This document shows, piece by piece, positions 1-10,754 of a DNA stretch of 64,000 bases (positions are counted from its first letter, which is position 1; each line of letters opens with the position of its first letter). A program made the position numbers and the translations under genes. Origin of the DNA: Spinacia oleracea (Eukaryota; Streptophyta; Magnoliopsida; Caryophyllales; Amaranthaceae); NCBI RefSeq assembly GCF_020520425.1, contig NC_079488.1, positions 90,439,285-90,503,284 on the forward strand. The letters run 5' to 3'. Below the pieces are notes generated by a model. The model saw only the letters and a program-made list of their open reading frames with translations. It did not search any database and was not told the origin of the DNA.

Positions 1-142
1 TAAATAGCAGGTTCGGGGTGAAATGAAAAGGGTGGTCGAGATTCGTTATTTTATAGGAGATGCGTTGCCAAGTGGAGATTTTATGTTCTCATCATCGAAC
101 CTTCCCTTTCGGGAATGGGGACAAGAGTAGGTGTCTACAACT

Positions 143-474
143 ATTTTTGTCTGCAAGATGAATATATAATTATTCTTATTTTTATAGTAATTTTTTTACA
201 GTTAAAATTACTTTTCTATATGATATAGTTACTCTTTGGATAGAATAATGATTCCTATCGAAATGACTATATTATTATTATTTTTTCATAGTTACTATTC
301 TGAAGATATAGTTTCTTTACAGAACCTATAGTTTCTATAATTTTCTATTTTTGTCTCCAAGAATGAATATATAATTATTCTTATTTTTATAGTAATTGTT
401 TTACAGTTAAAATCACATTCCTATATGATATAGTTACTCTTTGGATAGAATAATTATTCTTATCGAAATGACTA

Positions 475-505
<31 letters not shown>

Positions 506-567
506 TTTTCATAATTATTATTCTGAAGATATAGTTACTTTACAGAACCTATAGTTTCTATAATAGA
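143..567. repeat. AT-rich tandem duplication, two units of about 200-220 bp
   Basis: A segment beginning ATTTTTGTCT and ending CCTATAGTTTCTATAAT occurs twice in a row, at about 143-340 and 346-567. The second unit is longer mainly because of a (TTA)n expansion near 477-505. No coding potential is visible. The first 140 bases of the window hold nothing I recognise. Confidence 0.75.
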
Positions 568-607
568 AGACGCCGATTACCCAGTTCACGTTAATTTACA
601 AAAACAC

Positions 608-639
608 CCTGGTCCACGCTAATTATAGCGTGGACCAGG
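608..639. repeat. Perfect short hairpin, 14-nt arms
   Basis: The arms CCTGGTCCACGCTA and TAGCGTGGACCAGG are perfect reverse complements around a 4-nt loop. It lies between the tandem duplication and the Stowaway MITE. It could be a structural part of an unrecognised transposon end; no function can be assigned. Confidence 0.7.
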
Positions 640-673
640 TCCATGCAAGTGGATTGCATAAAATTAGATACTA

Positions 674-921
674 CTCCCTCCGTCCCAGATTAGTTGTTAC
701 ACTTCTAAATTAGAAATGACTCCACAATTATCATATTGTCTATCTCTTCCCACTAATTTTTTTTTTGTCCCCACACCCTCTCTCATTCAATTAAAAAAAT
801 ACCCCACTAACTCCTATTACATCTACTTTTCAATAAAATAACAATTGATAACCACACTACTACTTATCGCATTAAACTGTGTGCACAGGAGAGTATAACA
901 ACTATTTTGGGAAGGAGGGAG
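674..921. mobile_element. Stowaway-type MITE, 248 bp
   Basis: Terminal inverted repeats CTCCCTCCGTCCC and GGGAAGGAGGGAG match at all but one position and are flanked by TA on both sides. TA target sites and this TIR are typical of Tc1/mariner-derived Stowaway MITEs. It has no coding capacity. Confidence 0.85.
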
Positions 922-1619
922 TATATACATAAAATATTATTTTAAGAGTTGGGTGAGTCTGAGGTGAGTCTGAAGATAATGTGTAAAAATAGGGTGGATT
1001 TTGTGTGAGTCTGGATAATGAAAAAGTTAGTGGAAAGCTGATGTGGCAGAGTCTGGAGATTGAAGGTGAGTCTGGGAATAAACTCACCCTGAGTAGTAGA
1101 GCAAAAACTGATTATCCATAATCAATAGTATAAAAATAATATCACTACAACAAAATAAGCTTTTAACAGCGTTTTTTTCATTTATAAGCGCTGTGAATTA
1201 CTAGCGCTGTTAAAAAAATAATAGCGCTTTTAATAAGCGTTGTTGATGTTGCCACATTTAATAGCATTCAATATATAAGCGCTGTCAAATCTCTTCTAAT
1301 GACGAAAACTTTAACGCACTCAACAACCAATTTAGTATGAATAAAATTAGTAGAATTTAACTAAAAACGATGATATTTGTGAACGAAATCTGTATTTTTC
1401 GTCGTGCTTTTTTTCTTAAGGTTTTTTATTTAATAAAATACCTGTAATATAAAATAAAAGCAACAATTTAAAGCTTATGCTAATTTAACAATTGAAATGA
1501 TATATACGGTCTAATTTCATTTCTATCATATCAAATGTGCGTCTCACTGTCTCATAACTTAAAAATAATATACAACAATCTATTATCTTCGAAAAAAACA
1601 AAGAACTATAAATGTTATA

Positions 1620-1878
1620 CTTCCTCCGTCTTTTAATACTCGCAACGTTTGGACTTTTGCCACTATTCATATAATCTACTTTGACTATTCTTAGTGCTTT
1701 TTATATAAGATAAAACATAGTCATGTGAGATCTTGTTAGATTCGTCTCAACGTGTATTTTCAAAATATTAACTTTTTATAATTTTTGCATAAAGAGAATT
1801 TAAGATATAAATGATCAAAGTTGTGCATTGGCATGCGTGAAACTAACAAACGTTGCGAGTATTAAAAGACGGAGGAAG
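1620..1878. mobile_element. Stowaway-type MITE, 259 bp, nested in the CACTA
   Basis: Long terminal inverted repeats (about 31 bp, starting CTTCCTCCGTCTTTTAATAC) are essentially perfect at both ends and are flanked by TA (1618-1619 and 1879-1880). The near-identity of the arms suggests a fairly recent insertion, later than the host CACTA. Confidence 0.9.
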
Positions 1879-2054
1879 TATAATTCTATTAACTTAAATT
1901 TAACACACTAAAATTACAAAATGGCAAAAGTTTATGTTCACATATCTTCGCAACATCGCTCTTACGTGACTTTTTAAAACCTGTAATTGTACCAGTAGTA
2001 CCATTCACCAATCTGCCCTTCAGACTTAAGTTCTTTAGTAGCATCACCCTTGTA

Positions 2055-2460
2055 CCTAGCTACAAATGAAGTTTAGTGGGTGCTATTCTAAGATTCAATT
2101 GATCAATCCAAGGTTTCTTCCCTTTATCAAAGGCTTCATAAACAATAGTTTCTTCTCCCAACCCTTTTAATCTCATATAATCACTTGATAAACATCTGAT
2201 ATTATTGGAATTAATCTCACAACCGTCTCATAAGGCTCTTCGAAACGACGACGTTGCTGAAGCAGCTCAAGACCTTCAGCATCTAACTCCCCCGTTCTTA
2301 TACCCTGAAACAGTTTAATAAGTTTTACGTCAGATAGCCTGAAGACTGTTTTCAGATCCATTTCTAACTGAAACGAACTATTCCAAGATTCTCCAGTATA
2401 TGCTCTAATGTCTTGCTTCTTTCTTATTGAATTATTTTGAATAAACTGGTTCTTAAGATC
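2055..2460 (-). pseudogene. Unassigned coding-like fragment inside the CACTA
   Basis: On the minus strand a stop-free stretch of about 95 codons runs from about 2460 to 2173. It contains ESWNSSF, KTVFRLSDVKL and EEPYETVVRLIP. A second frame at 2165-2055 contains GEETIVYEAFDKGKKPWIDQ. The amino-acid composition is varied rather than simple-sequence, so it looks like real exon material, probably captured like the GAD exon in the same element. I do not recognise the family. It could instead be an eroded piece of the transposon's own gene. Confidence 0.4.
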
Positions 2461-4793
2461 GTTTTAATTGCAGGTACCCCTTGATGCCTTCAAATTAAAA
2501 TTCATACCCCTTCAAGTTTTCTAAGTATGACTAACAACCTTTGACATTTAAAAAAAATAAGTGTGAAGAAAAGAATTTTCCTGGGAAATTCAAAGGACAA
2601 AATATCTAGGAGGCAATGAATTAAGACCTCATTTAAACTGGTTTAGATGATACTGAGAACCTGAGAGGCTGAAACTCCACTTAATTATTCAAACTGAATA
2701 TGACTAATACATGTGCCCGAAACTAATACATGTGCCCCAAACTTGCAAGGAAACACAACTCACAGCTCTGAGCCTCTGACACCTACAACAGTTACTCTGG
2801 ATATGATTTACCATCACTCCGAAACTACTGCTTTCCACCTCATCATTACATCTAAGTTTTTGAGAATCCCGAAGGGGTTGGGAAAATCGTTTACCTTTAA
2901 ATTTGTTAACTATGAGAGATCTTTTTCTAAGGAAACTTTCTCATATATGACCTTTATAAACACACTTTTGTCAGAAAGGACCCTGTAAAAAACAAGGTGG
3001 CAAATTAAGGCCCTTATAAATGGTTTTGGTTGCAAGGAAGGAAATTTTTCCGGTTTTCTAGTGTTGACCTCAAATCTCTGGCATTGACTCTCACCGCAAG
3101 TGGCTAACCACCCCCCGCCCCAACACCCACATCCCCTCCTTTTACCCATGTTTTCATTGTACGAGAGACCAACATCTATGGAGGGAACTTGTATGGACTA
3201 TGGTTAACAAATTAAAGTTGCACCCTTTCTTGGCTAGAAAATAGAAACACGAATCTCTTAAGAACTTGGATCAGAGCGTCCCATGAAGGTGATGCAGAAC
3301 TATAGATGGACTCACTACAGGTATACCACTTAAGATGAAAGTAAACAGACCAATAATTGTATTATACAAAAAAATTTACTTAGTAAAATTTCTCCCTTTG
3401 AGGTAGGACCCTAGAAGAACCAAAGAATCATTGCAGAGGAAGAAGCAGCAAAAAATGACATGCTGCCCACATTATATAACATACAGAACTACTGAATCGT
3501 GAATGTTTCAATATCTAACCCACATACAACATTTCAAAATTTGACTCAAATTCAGCATAAATAGCAAAATTCAAATATGCTCCTTAAAACAGCTTGCACC
3601 ACCACATACATATAGGTTTGCAGTATTGTGTTAGTGGAAATTCTAGCGCTAACGACTATACGTTCATCTTGCCAGTTGCCACTCATATAAAACTCAAAAA
3701 GTAACAAAGGCAACATTCAATTCAAGGTTGGAAGAATAGGGGTCAGACAGAGACGGAATGCAGAAAAAATTAGAGAAGAAACTAGGCAGATTGAAATGTA
3801 AAAATGCAATTCAGACAATCTTGTATTAACATGAGACAAATTAAAGAATATCCTTCATCCAAACCCAATCATATTCGGAACCGGATACATTAGAGTTCCT
3901 CAAACCCATCTTAAAAGTTAAAACTATATGCAATAACCACCATGGACCTGCTATTTGTTTTGAGGCAAATACATTATAAACACTAATCAAAGATAGAACA
4001 CTCACCAGCTCATGAACAAAAACTCAGTGTCAAACATTAGATAGTATTCTTGAATTCTTCTTTGCTCAAAAAGCTACTTGGTGTATCTATCACCTACAAT
4101 CATATGAAATCCCCAAACTAGTCAGCATAGATTTTATTGTTAGTGCTAATTTCCCTTTGATCCACAACCGTTAAGCACTTGGATAGCTGAGAAACAAGAA
4201 GAAATTGTGAGTTGTGACTACACAATAACACAAACATATGAAAAATGACACCTTCAACAACATCAACTAACAACAAACACAACAATTACAACAACAACAA
4301 AGTTGCAACAACAACTGATAGTTAAGGTCTAATTCCTAAAAGAATATTTCTGAAATCATATTATCAGAAACCAAGCAAATCTCTAACATCGAGTGTGAAG
4401 AATGGTAAACCAGGATATCAAATTGTTATATGAAACTAGAAAAATTAGTTACAATTGATAAAAACCTGGAAAGAAAAATTAAATTGCTAATTTAAAATAC
4501 ATACTCACAATTGATAATTCAACCACACATCCGTCGGGAACTATGTGCCCTAGATAAGAAGTAGAAGTCGACAGAGAAGAAGCCCAATTAAGAAACCCTA
4601 GTTTTAGATTGAAGGAAATCCTTCAATTTAGCCAAATTCAACCTTGGATTTGATAAGCTGCTTCCATCGGTATCGATCTATCTGAAATCTTAACCAATTT
4701 TCCAATTACAAAATCAAAATCAAAATTAATTTACCACAAATATGATCAACGATAGAGATATAATCTTCAGATTGTATGGATAAAAAATAATAC

Positions 4794-4879
4794 CTGGGTA
4801 GATAGGCCCGAACAAATCTGGAAGAGAGAGTGGAGTGAACGGAAGCATCAGATGCAGATGCAGTTTTCGAGAGAGACAT
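4794..4879 (-). pseudogene. GAD: Captured first exon of a glutamate decarboxylase gene
   Basis: The minus-strand ATG at 4879 opens a frame reading MSLSKTASASDASVHST, then SSRFVRAYLPR. This is the conserved N-terminus of plant glutamate decarboxylases (known form: V/S-L-S-K-T-A-S-x-S-D, then SRxVRxSLPR), the cytosolic PLP enzymes that make GABA. A donor site AG|GTATTA follows the LPR codons at 4794/4793, where the family's next exon would continue with FKMPE. No later GAD exon is present. The roughly 200 bases upstream look like native 5' UTR and promoter (pyrimidine-rich leader), so promoter and exon 1 were probably captured together. By itself it can encode only about 28 GAD residues. The assignment rests on a short match. 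Confidence 0.7.
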
Positions 4880-5191
4880 TTTCTTTTTTGTTTGATGAAT
4901 TTGATTGAGTAATTGAGATTGTGGAGAGAATGAGAAGGAAGGTGTAAGTGTGTAACCAACCGAAAGTAGTGGGAGATAGAAGGAAGAAAGGGGTGGGAAG
5001 GAGTGCAAGTCTGGAACTGGGAATGTCGTGTATGTCAATTCGTAAATAAAATTAAAGTGCTACAGTTTTATTGAAAGATGCTTTTTATCAGCAATAAAAA
5101 ATAAAACGCTGTTATTTGATATAAATAATAGTGTTTTATAAAAAGCGCTATTAATTAGGTGCTGTTAATTGACGTTTATGGCGTAGTGTAT

Positions 5192-5499
5192 GACGTATAA
5201 ACCAAGACAGATGTGTTTTCATCATAAATTAGCAAATCAGTTTTAAAATGGTATATTGAAAGTGACTGTCAACGGGAAGACGGGAAGGATTCGAAGCATG
5301 GCGATTGGTAGTGTTAGAACATGTAAAGATACTGCAGTACTAGTAAGAAAGTTGTGGCATATTAATTTGCAATTCACAAGTTCACAAATCATTACTTTGG
5401 ATACTCTTTGTATCATTTTAGGAAATCTTAATATGAACAAATAATGCAAAAGTTGATATCAGAAGATAAGGAAAATGAAAGATATAATACATACTTATT
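5192..5499. other. No gene seen
   Basis: Flank of the CACTA element. Small open frames here lack similarity I can recognise. It may belong to the eroded older CACTA gene whose pieces lie just to the right. Confidence 0.5.
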
Positions 5500-5602
5500 G
5501 ATAACTGCTTTAGTGAACTCGAGGATCTCCTTTCTTGCACCAGTCGGATCCAACTAATACATGCACTGCTCTATTCCAAGGGCTAATGGTTGCTAACATC
5601 CA
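5500..5602 (-). pseudogene. Ulp1-like (C48) peptidase remnant of an old CACTA accessory gene
   Basis: The minus strand reads WMLATISPWNRAVHV, then after a frame change LDPTGARKEILEF. This matches the plant pattern HWMLVxINPxxxxVYxLDPxG around the histidine and aspartate of Ulp1/SENP cysteine peptidases. Such domains are often attached to plant En/Spm-type open frames. The catalytic histidine position is not conserved (serine precedes the tryptophan) and there is at least one frameshift, so it is dead. The next pieces of the same gene are at 6424-6529 and 10452-10754. The stretch 5603-6423 lies between them and shows only weak open frames. Confidence 0.45.
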
Positions 5603-6423
5603 GCTCCAAATGTTCACAAATTATAAGAGAAATAATAACTATCAATAAAATTCAACACTTTAACTATCTTCAGAATCAAAAGAAAATAAAGTTAGAAAAT
5701 TCACATTGCACCTACTTCTCATTACCAGGTGCAAAGAATAGTTCAATGTGATTATTTCCCTCGCTACACCCAAAGAAACGAGCTAAACATTCAGATCGAT
5801 CAGATAAAACATTACTATCGCAAAATCCATACGTACTCAAAATTCCTTCGTCTTAACATCTTTCTTTCTAATGCCTTCTCCCATCAAAAGTAGGACATAA
5901 AATAAGTTAATGAACAAAGAAATTCTAAATCAAATTAGAGATATAACAACGGAAATGTACTTACTTCATGCAAATATTCAAGTGAGTTGCTCCAATCTCT
6001 TCTTAGAAACACCAATCAAGGATGTCCTCATAATCAAGCATAACACTACCACATGTTCATTAAGAAAAACCCTTTTTGGGATACTGAATAAGATGGTTTC
6101 ATCCCTCTTTCTCATTCTCGTAGCTTGATTTTTCAAAATTTGCAACCAATTAGTAGACACCTTTTTATGGTCCTCGACGGTGATAACATATTTATGAGTA
6201 GTTGATGATTGGGATGATGCCAATCTTGGGGATAGAGTGGTCATCTCTTTTTCTCGGTGCGCATCGGCCTTTTCATACGAACAATATATATCACATGATA
6301 AAAGAAATATACTCATATAAATTTCCACAAAAAGTGAGGTTAATACATTTTTTGGAAGAATCAAGGGAATTGGCCTACCAGTAAAATTGCCATTAGCTTG
6401 ACAAACAAATATCTAATTCATCA

Positions 6424-6529
6424 TTTGGACATGGTAAGCGAGCACGAGGCAAAATATCTTATGTGATAGTGACTCAATTGGGTTGTGATGTCTGATCCAA
6501 CGACCCTCATTAAACCACCATGTTCGCGC
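6424..6529 (-). pseudogene. Plant En/Spm-type transposase (Transposase_24-like) fragment, left of the hAT
   Basis: The minus strand reads REHGGLMRVVGSDIT, resembling the motif EHGGRVRGVG that ends the plant transposase (Ptta/En/Spm) domain. The preceding part of that motif (DILARALNK) is on the far side of the hAT insertion at 10452. The two parts abut through the 8-bp hAT target duplication, which supports one ancestral frame. It is decayed and non-functional. Confidence 0.5.
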
Positions 6530-9500
6530 CAGGCCCGGTGGTGGCCCTGTGCAACCTGGTCAACAGCACAGGGCCACCCAAAAATAAAGGGCCCAATCGA
6601 AAAGTCCAACTACCTATTAAAAAAAATGCTCTTAATCTCAGCGAATTGCGAAACAGACGTTCATATACTTCAGGCATTCAATTCAACTTCTAGGAAATCG
6701 AAAATCACGGGCTTCATGGCATTGAAAAATGAAAATCAATCACCTCACCAACTTCCCAAATTTAATTTTCCTACTTTCCTTCCTCAATATTCAATCTCCA
6801 TAACTCCATTCAATCACCATGATTCATCTCCCCTAATTTAATTTTCTTTCCTATTCCAAAATCTCAATTCCAAAAATATTGTTTTCAATTTTCAACTGAA
6901 ATTTCACATCAGATTATCAATTTGACCGAAAAAAATATTTTGCCATCAATGGAACCGATAATTTCGCAACAAACGGCTATATTTTCCCCCTTTAAATTCT
7001 TCTACTTTTTTCAAACAAATCATCAATTTCATATTTTCATTCGAAGAAAAAAATTATCAGATTTAGATTTGGGGATTTAGTGATTTGTTGAAGATGAAGA
7101 ACAAGATTCACAGAGCCAAAGGTATTTTCTTCTTAATTTCGTTATTTTACAATGGAATTTCCGATTTTTTTATTTTAAAATTGATTTTTTCGATTTTTTT
7201 ATTTTTCAATTGAATTTCCGAAAATTTTACAGTTCCTTATTTTAATTCGTTATTTATCAAAATTTCGTTATTTTTGATTTATTTTCGTTCAGAATTTCGT
7301 TCTTAATTTCGTTAATTTCGATCAAAATTTCGGTATTTTCGTTCTTAATTCGTTATTTTCGATTCTTAATTTGTTATTTTCGTTTCTTAATTCGTTATTT
7401 TCGTTTTATTTTTGTCAAAATTTCGTTATTTCGTTATTAGTGACTTATAGTTTTTCTTTTTTCCTTCTTTTGTTTTGAAGCTAAAGAGTAAAGATTAGGA
7501 GAAGCCGATAAGCCGATAATATCAGGTTGCATCGGTCCATCTTTTACTTTTAATTGCATTTTTTGTATTTTATTCTTTGTTAAATAATTTTTGGAATATT
7601 ATTTAGTTTCTAATTATGCCTCCTAAACGAAAGCATAAATCTGGATATGAGAAACGTGAAAAGAAGAGAAAAGAAGAGGAATTCAATATTTCTCAAAGAG
7701 GAGCTCTTGATAAGTTTGTCGTAAAAGAGCCTCGTGTTCATATTGATGAAAATCAAAATATTGATAATGTTAATGTTGAAATTCCTGAAAATGTGGTTAT
7801 TGATGAGAATGTTGGTATAGAAAATCAAAATTTTGATCATGAAAATGTAGGTGATGTACCCATTGAAGATGATAATGTTGATAATCAAAATGTTACTCCT
7901 GAAAACGTTGATACTAATTTGAATAATTCTATTCATAATGAAGATGATAATCGGGAGGATAATGGTAATGATAATGTAGAGCACACAAACCCATTTGAAC
8001 ATACATTTGATATATTTGATCCAAGAAATTGGGATGCTCTTGATTCTAAAATGATTGATTTGGTAGTGATGAAAGGTCCTAAAAGAGATTCTTCCATTGT
8101 GAAGGGTCCTAGAGATAAATTTTCTAGACGATTTACTGCTAATTTGTTCACTAGAGTTTTATCAAATGGGGAAAAGTGCGATAGAGAATGGCTTGTTTAT
8201 TCCAAAGAACTTGATAGAGTATTTTGTTTTTGTTGCAAAGTTTTTAAAAAAGGGATCGGTAGAGGGTTATTAGCGAATGAAGGTTTTAGTGATTGGGCAC
8301 ACATAGGTGAAAGACTTAGAGAGCATGAGATAGGCATGGAACATGTTAAGAATATGGCCACTTGGTATGAGTTACGCCTAAGACTCAATAAGAATAAAAC
8401 TATTGATAAAACGTCTCAAAGACTAATTGAGAAAGAGAAGGAGCATTGGATCAATGTTTTAAAAAGAATTATTTCAATAGTAAAGTTCCTTGCTAAACAT
8501 AATTTGGCCTTTCGTGGTTCTAATGAGAGATTGTATCAAAATAGCAATGGAAACTTTTTGGGCTTAATTGAAATGTTAGCCGAGTTTGACCCAATTATCC
8601 AAGAGCATGTAAGACGTATTACAAATGATGATATTCACGTTCATTATCTTGGACATACCATCCAAAATGAGTTAATACTTTTGCTTGCTTCTGCAATTAA
8701 AACTGAAATTATTAAAAAAATTAAACAAGCAAAGTATTTCTCAGTGATACTTGATTGTACCCCTGATGCTAGCCACCAAGAACAAATGTCTTTGATAATA
8801 AGGTATGTGAATGTTTCTTCGAATTCTGTTACCATTGAGGAATCTTTTTTAGGATTTTTAAATGTTAATGTTACTACTGGCCAAGGACTTTTTGATGTTA
8901 TACAAAACGAGTTGAAAAATCTTGATCTTGATATATTTGATGTGCGAGGACAAGGTTATGATAATGGGTCAAATATGAAAGGAAAACATCAAGGTGTGCA
9001 AAAGAAATTTTTAGATATAAATCCGAGAGCCTTTTATACTCCTTCTGGTTGTCATAGTCTTAATTTGGCATTGTGTGATATGGCTAACTCTTGTGGTAAA
9101 CCTAAATTTTTTTTTGGAACTATTCAACGCATTTATACAATTTTTTCCAATTCTACTAAGAGATGGCAAATTTTAAAAGATAATGTAAAAGGATTGACCC
9201 CAAAATCATTGTCGGCCACTCGTTGGGAGAGTCGTGTAGATAGTGTCAAAGCTATAAGATCTCAAATGTCATCTTTTAGAGAAGCTTTACTTGAGGTATC
9301 GGAATTAACTGAAATTGATTCCAAAATACAAAGTGAAGCTAAATCCTTAGCAGAAAATGAGCTTGGTGATTTTGAGTTTTTAATATCAATAGTTGTTTGG
9401 TTTGAAATATTATCTGCAATTAATATTGTTAGCAAACTTTTACAATCAAAAGATATGCTTATTGATGTTGCTATGGACAAAATAAAGGGGTTAATATTGT

Positions 9501-10451
9501 TTTTTGAAGGATATAGAGAAACTGGTTTTTATAATGCCTTGGAAAATGCTAAGGAAATTGCCCTAGATTTGAACATTGATCCAGTATTTCCTGAAAGGCG
9601 TATAATTCGTAGAAAAAGACAGTTTGATGAAAATTCAAGTACCCCATCAGTTCAGTTATCCGGAGAGGAGTCTTTTAGAGTTAATTATTTTCTTTGCCTA
9701 GTTGATCAAGCCATTGTTTCTCTTAATAAGAGATTGGAGCAATATAAAGATTATGATGCTATTTTTGGTTTCTTGTTTACTTCTGACTCATTACAATCAT
9801 TAGATGATGCAAGTTTGAAGTCTTGTTGTAGTAATTTTGAAAAGGCATTGAAACATAATGAGCATTCTGATATTGATGGGAATGAATTATATGTGGAGCT
9901 AAAGTTACTGAGAGAACTATTACCTCGAGGAAAGATTGGACCTATGGATATATTAACCTTTTTAAAAGGCTTAAATTGTTTTCCTAATACAATTGTTGCT
10001 TATAGAATTTTATTGACTATTCCTGTGACAGTTGCATCTGCAGAAAGAAGTTTTTCAAAATTGAAGTTGTTGAAGTCTTACTTGCGGTCTACCATGCTAC
10101 AAGAGAGACTTAGTGGATTAGCATTGATAGCAATTGAGAACGACCTTTTGGAGACCGTCCAATATGAAGACTTGGTAGATGAGTTTGCTTCTAAAAGTGT
10201 TAGACGAATGATGCTTTTTAAGTAGAAAAGATGATTGAGATGTTATTTAAATTTTAAATAAAGGTTTTTTGTATTGAGATGTTATTTAAATTTTAAATGA
10301 AGTTTTTTTGTTTAAATTTTTCGGAATAAAATTGTTATGCTCGTAAAGTAATATTTTGATTATCGCACATTTTATTTAAATATTAGGGGCCCCATTTTTT
10401 AGATTTGGACAAGATTAGAACAGGGCCTCCGAAAAGTTCAAGACGGCCCTG
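6530..10451 (+). mobile_element. hAT transposon, 3.9 kb, apparently complete
   Basis: The ends read CAGGCCCGGTGG on the left and, inverted, CAGGGCCGTCTTG on the right, with a shared inner GGCCCTGT block. They are flanked by the 8-bp duplication GTTCGCGC / GTTTGCGC (7 of 8 identical), the hAT target size. The interior encodes one long open transposase. Between the left end and the gene (6600-7610) is an AT-rich leader with a plausible 5' UTR intron (donor AAAG|GTATTT near 7122, acceptor in the 7480-7530 region). It is inserted into an older CACTA-type gene on the minus strand. Confidence 0.87.
7616..10225 (+). CDS. hAT-family transposase, zinc-finger MYM/TTF-type with C-terminal dimerisation domain
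   Basis: An uninterrupted frame of 869 codons with an ATG start; it catalyses cut-and-paste transposition in the nucleus. Order of parts: a lysine/arginine-rich N-terminus (residues 4-22, likely nuclear signal); an asparagine/aspartate-rich acidic stretch (43-130); a TTF-type zinc finger around CFCCK (204-208) with a downstream H-x4-EHV pattern; a DUF4371-like segment; the RNase-H-like core with VILDCTPD (catalytic D about 380) and GQGYDNGSNM (D about 449), then SATRWESR; and a C-terminal hAT dimerisation block, ASAERSFSKLKLLKSYLRS (about 805-825). Length is usual for plant ZMYM1-like transposases. The intact frame and nearly matching target duplications suggest recent activity or recent arrival. 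A domesticated gene is less likely, since TIRs and target duplications remain. Confidence 0.9.
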   Translation: MPPKRKHKSGYEKREKKRKEEEFNISQRGALDKFVVKEPRVHIDENQNIDNVNVEIPENVVIDENVGIENQNFDHENVGDVPIEDDNVDNQNVTPENVDTNLNNSIHNEDDNREDNGNDNVEHTNPFEHTFDIFDPRNWDALDSKMIDLVVMKGPKRDSSIVKGPRDKFSRRFTANLFTRVLSNGEKCDREWLVYSKELDRVFCFCCKVFKKGIGRGLLANEGFSDWAHIGERLREHEIGMEHVKNMATWYELRLRLNKNKTIDKTSQRLIEKEKEHWINVLKRIISIVKFLAKHNLAFRGSNERLYQNSNGNFLGLIEMLAEFDPIIQEHVRRITNDDIHVHYLGHTIQNELILLLASAIKTEIIKKIKQAKYFSVILDCTPDASHQEQMSLIIRYVNVSSNSVTIEESFLGFLNVNVTTGQGLFDVIQNELKNLDLDIFDVRGQGYDNGSNMKGKHQGVQKKFLDINPRAFYTPSGCHSLNLALCDMANSCGKPKFFFGTIQRIYTIFSNSTKRWQILKDNVKGLTPKSLSATRWESRVDSVKAIRSQMSSFREALLEVSELTEIDSKIQSEAKSLAENELGDFEFLISIVVWFEILSAINIVSKLLQSKDMLIDVAMDKIKGLILFFEGYRETGFYNALENAKEIALDLNIDPVFPERRIIRRKRQFDENSSTPSVQLSGEESFRVNYFLCLVDQAIVSLNKRLEQYKDYDAIFGFLFTSDSLQSLDDASLKSCCSNFEKALKHNEHSDIDGNELYVELKLLRELLPRGKIGPMDILTFLKGLNCFPNTIVAYRILLTIPVTVASAERSFSKLKLLKSYLRSTMLQERLSGLALIAIENDLLETVQYEDLVDEFASKSVRRMMLFK

Positions 10452-10754
10452 GTTTGCGCTTATTTAATGCTCTTGCTAAGATATCATATCGACCATTAGC
10501 AACGATTTCATCTCTTTGAGCTTGAGCTCCTTTGCTATCTGCAATTTGAGAATGGAACGAGTTTTATGAGGTACTTATTCATGGCAGTTTAAATTAAAAA
10601 ATGTATGTTTTTAGAAGAGTCTCGTGTGAATATCTTACTAGTGCTTCATAAATTTCCTTATTAATGGGATTTTCAAAATTTAAAGCTCCATCTTCGAGAC
10701 AAGAATGAGCTTTAATCCAAGTCAAATTAGAGGCACGTATGACAAATGGACTCC
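10452..10754 (-). pseudogene. Plant En/Spm-type transposase (Transposase_24-like) fragment, right of the hAT
   Basis: The minus strand holds an exon-like piece, 10754-10639, after an acceptor TTGCAG, reading SPFVIRASNLTWIKAHSC and ending ENPINKEIYEAL before a donor GTAAGA. After a short intron comes a second piece reading QRDEIVANGRYDILARALNK up to the hAT target duplication. The patterns WIKAH and DILxRALxxxEHGG are those of plant Transposase_24/Ptta proteins of CACTA elements. Splitting by the hAT and the loss of flanking exons make it non-functional. Confidence 0.5.

Larger units (their letters stand above)
1143..5188. mobile_element. Non-autonomous CACTA (En/Spm) transposon, 4.05 kb, carrying host gene fragments
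   Basis: The left end reads CACTACAACAAAATA. The right end, read inward on the other strand, starts CACTACGCCATAAAC. Both are flanked by the 3-bp duplication TAT (1140-1142 and 5189-5191), the expected target size for CACTA elements. Short AGCGCT-bearing subterminal motifs repeat near both ends (about 1165-1290 and 5090-5165). There is no transposase frame, so it must have moved using another element's enzyme. The interior holds a recognisable glutamate decarboxylase first exon (4794-4879) and an unassigned coding-like fragment (2055-2460), and a Stowaway MITE sits inside at 1620-1878. The stretch 2470-4790 shows no gene I can name. Confidence 0.88.
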
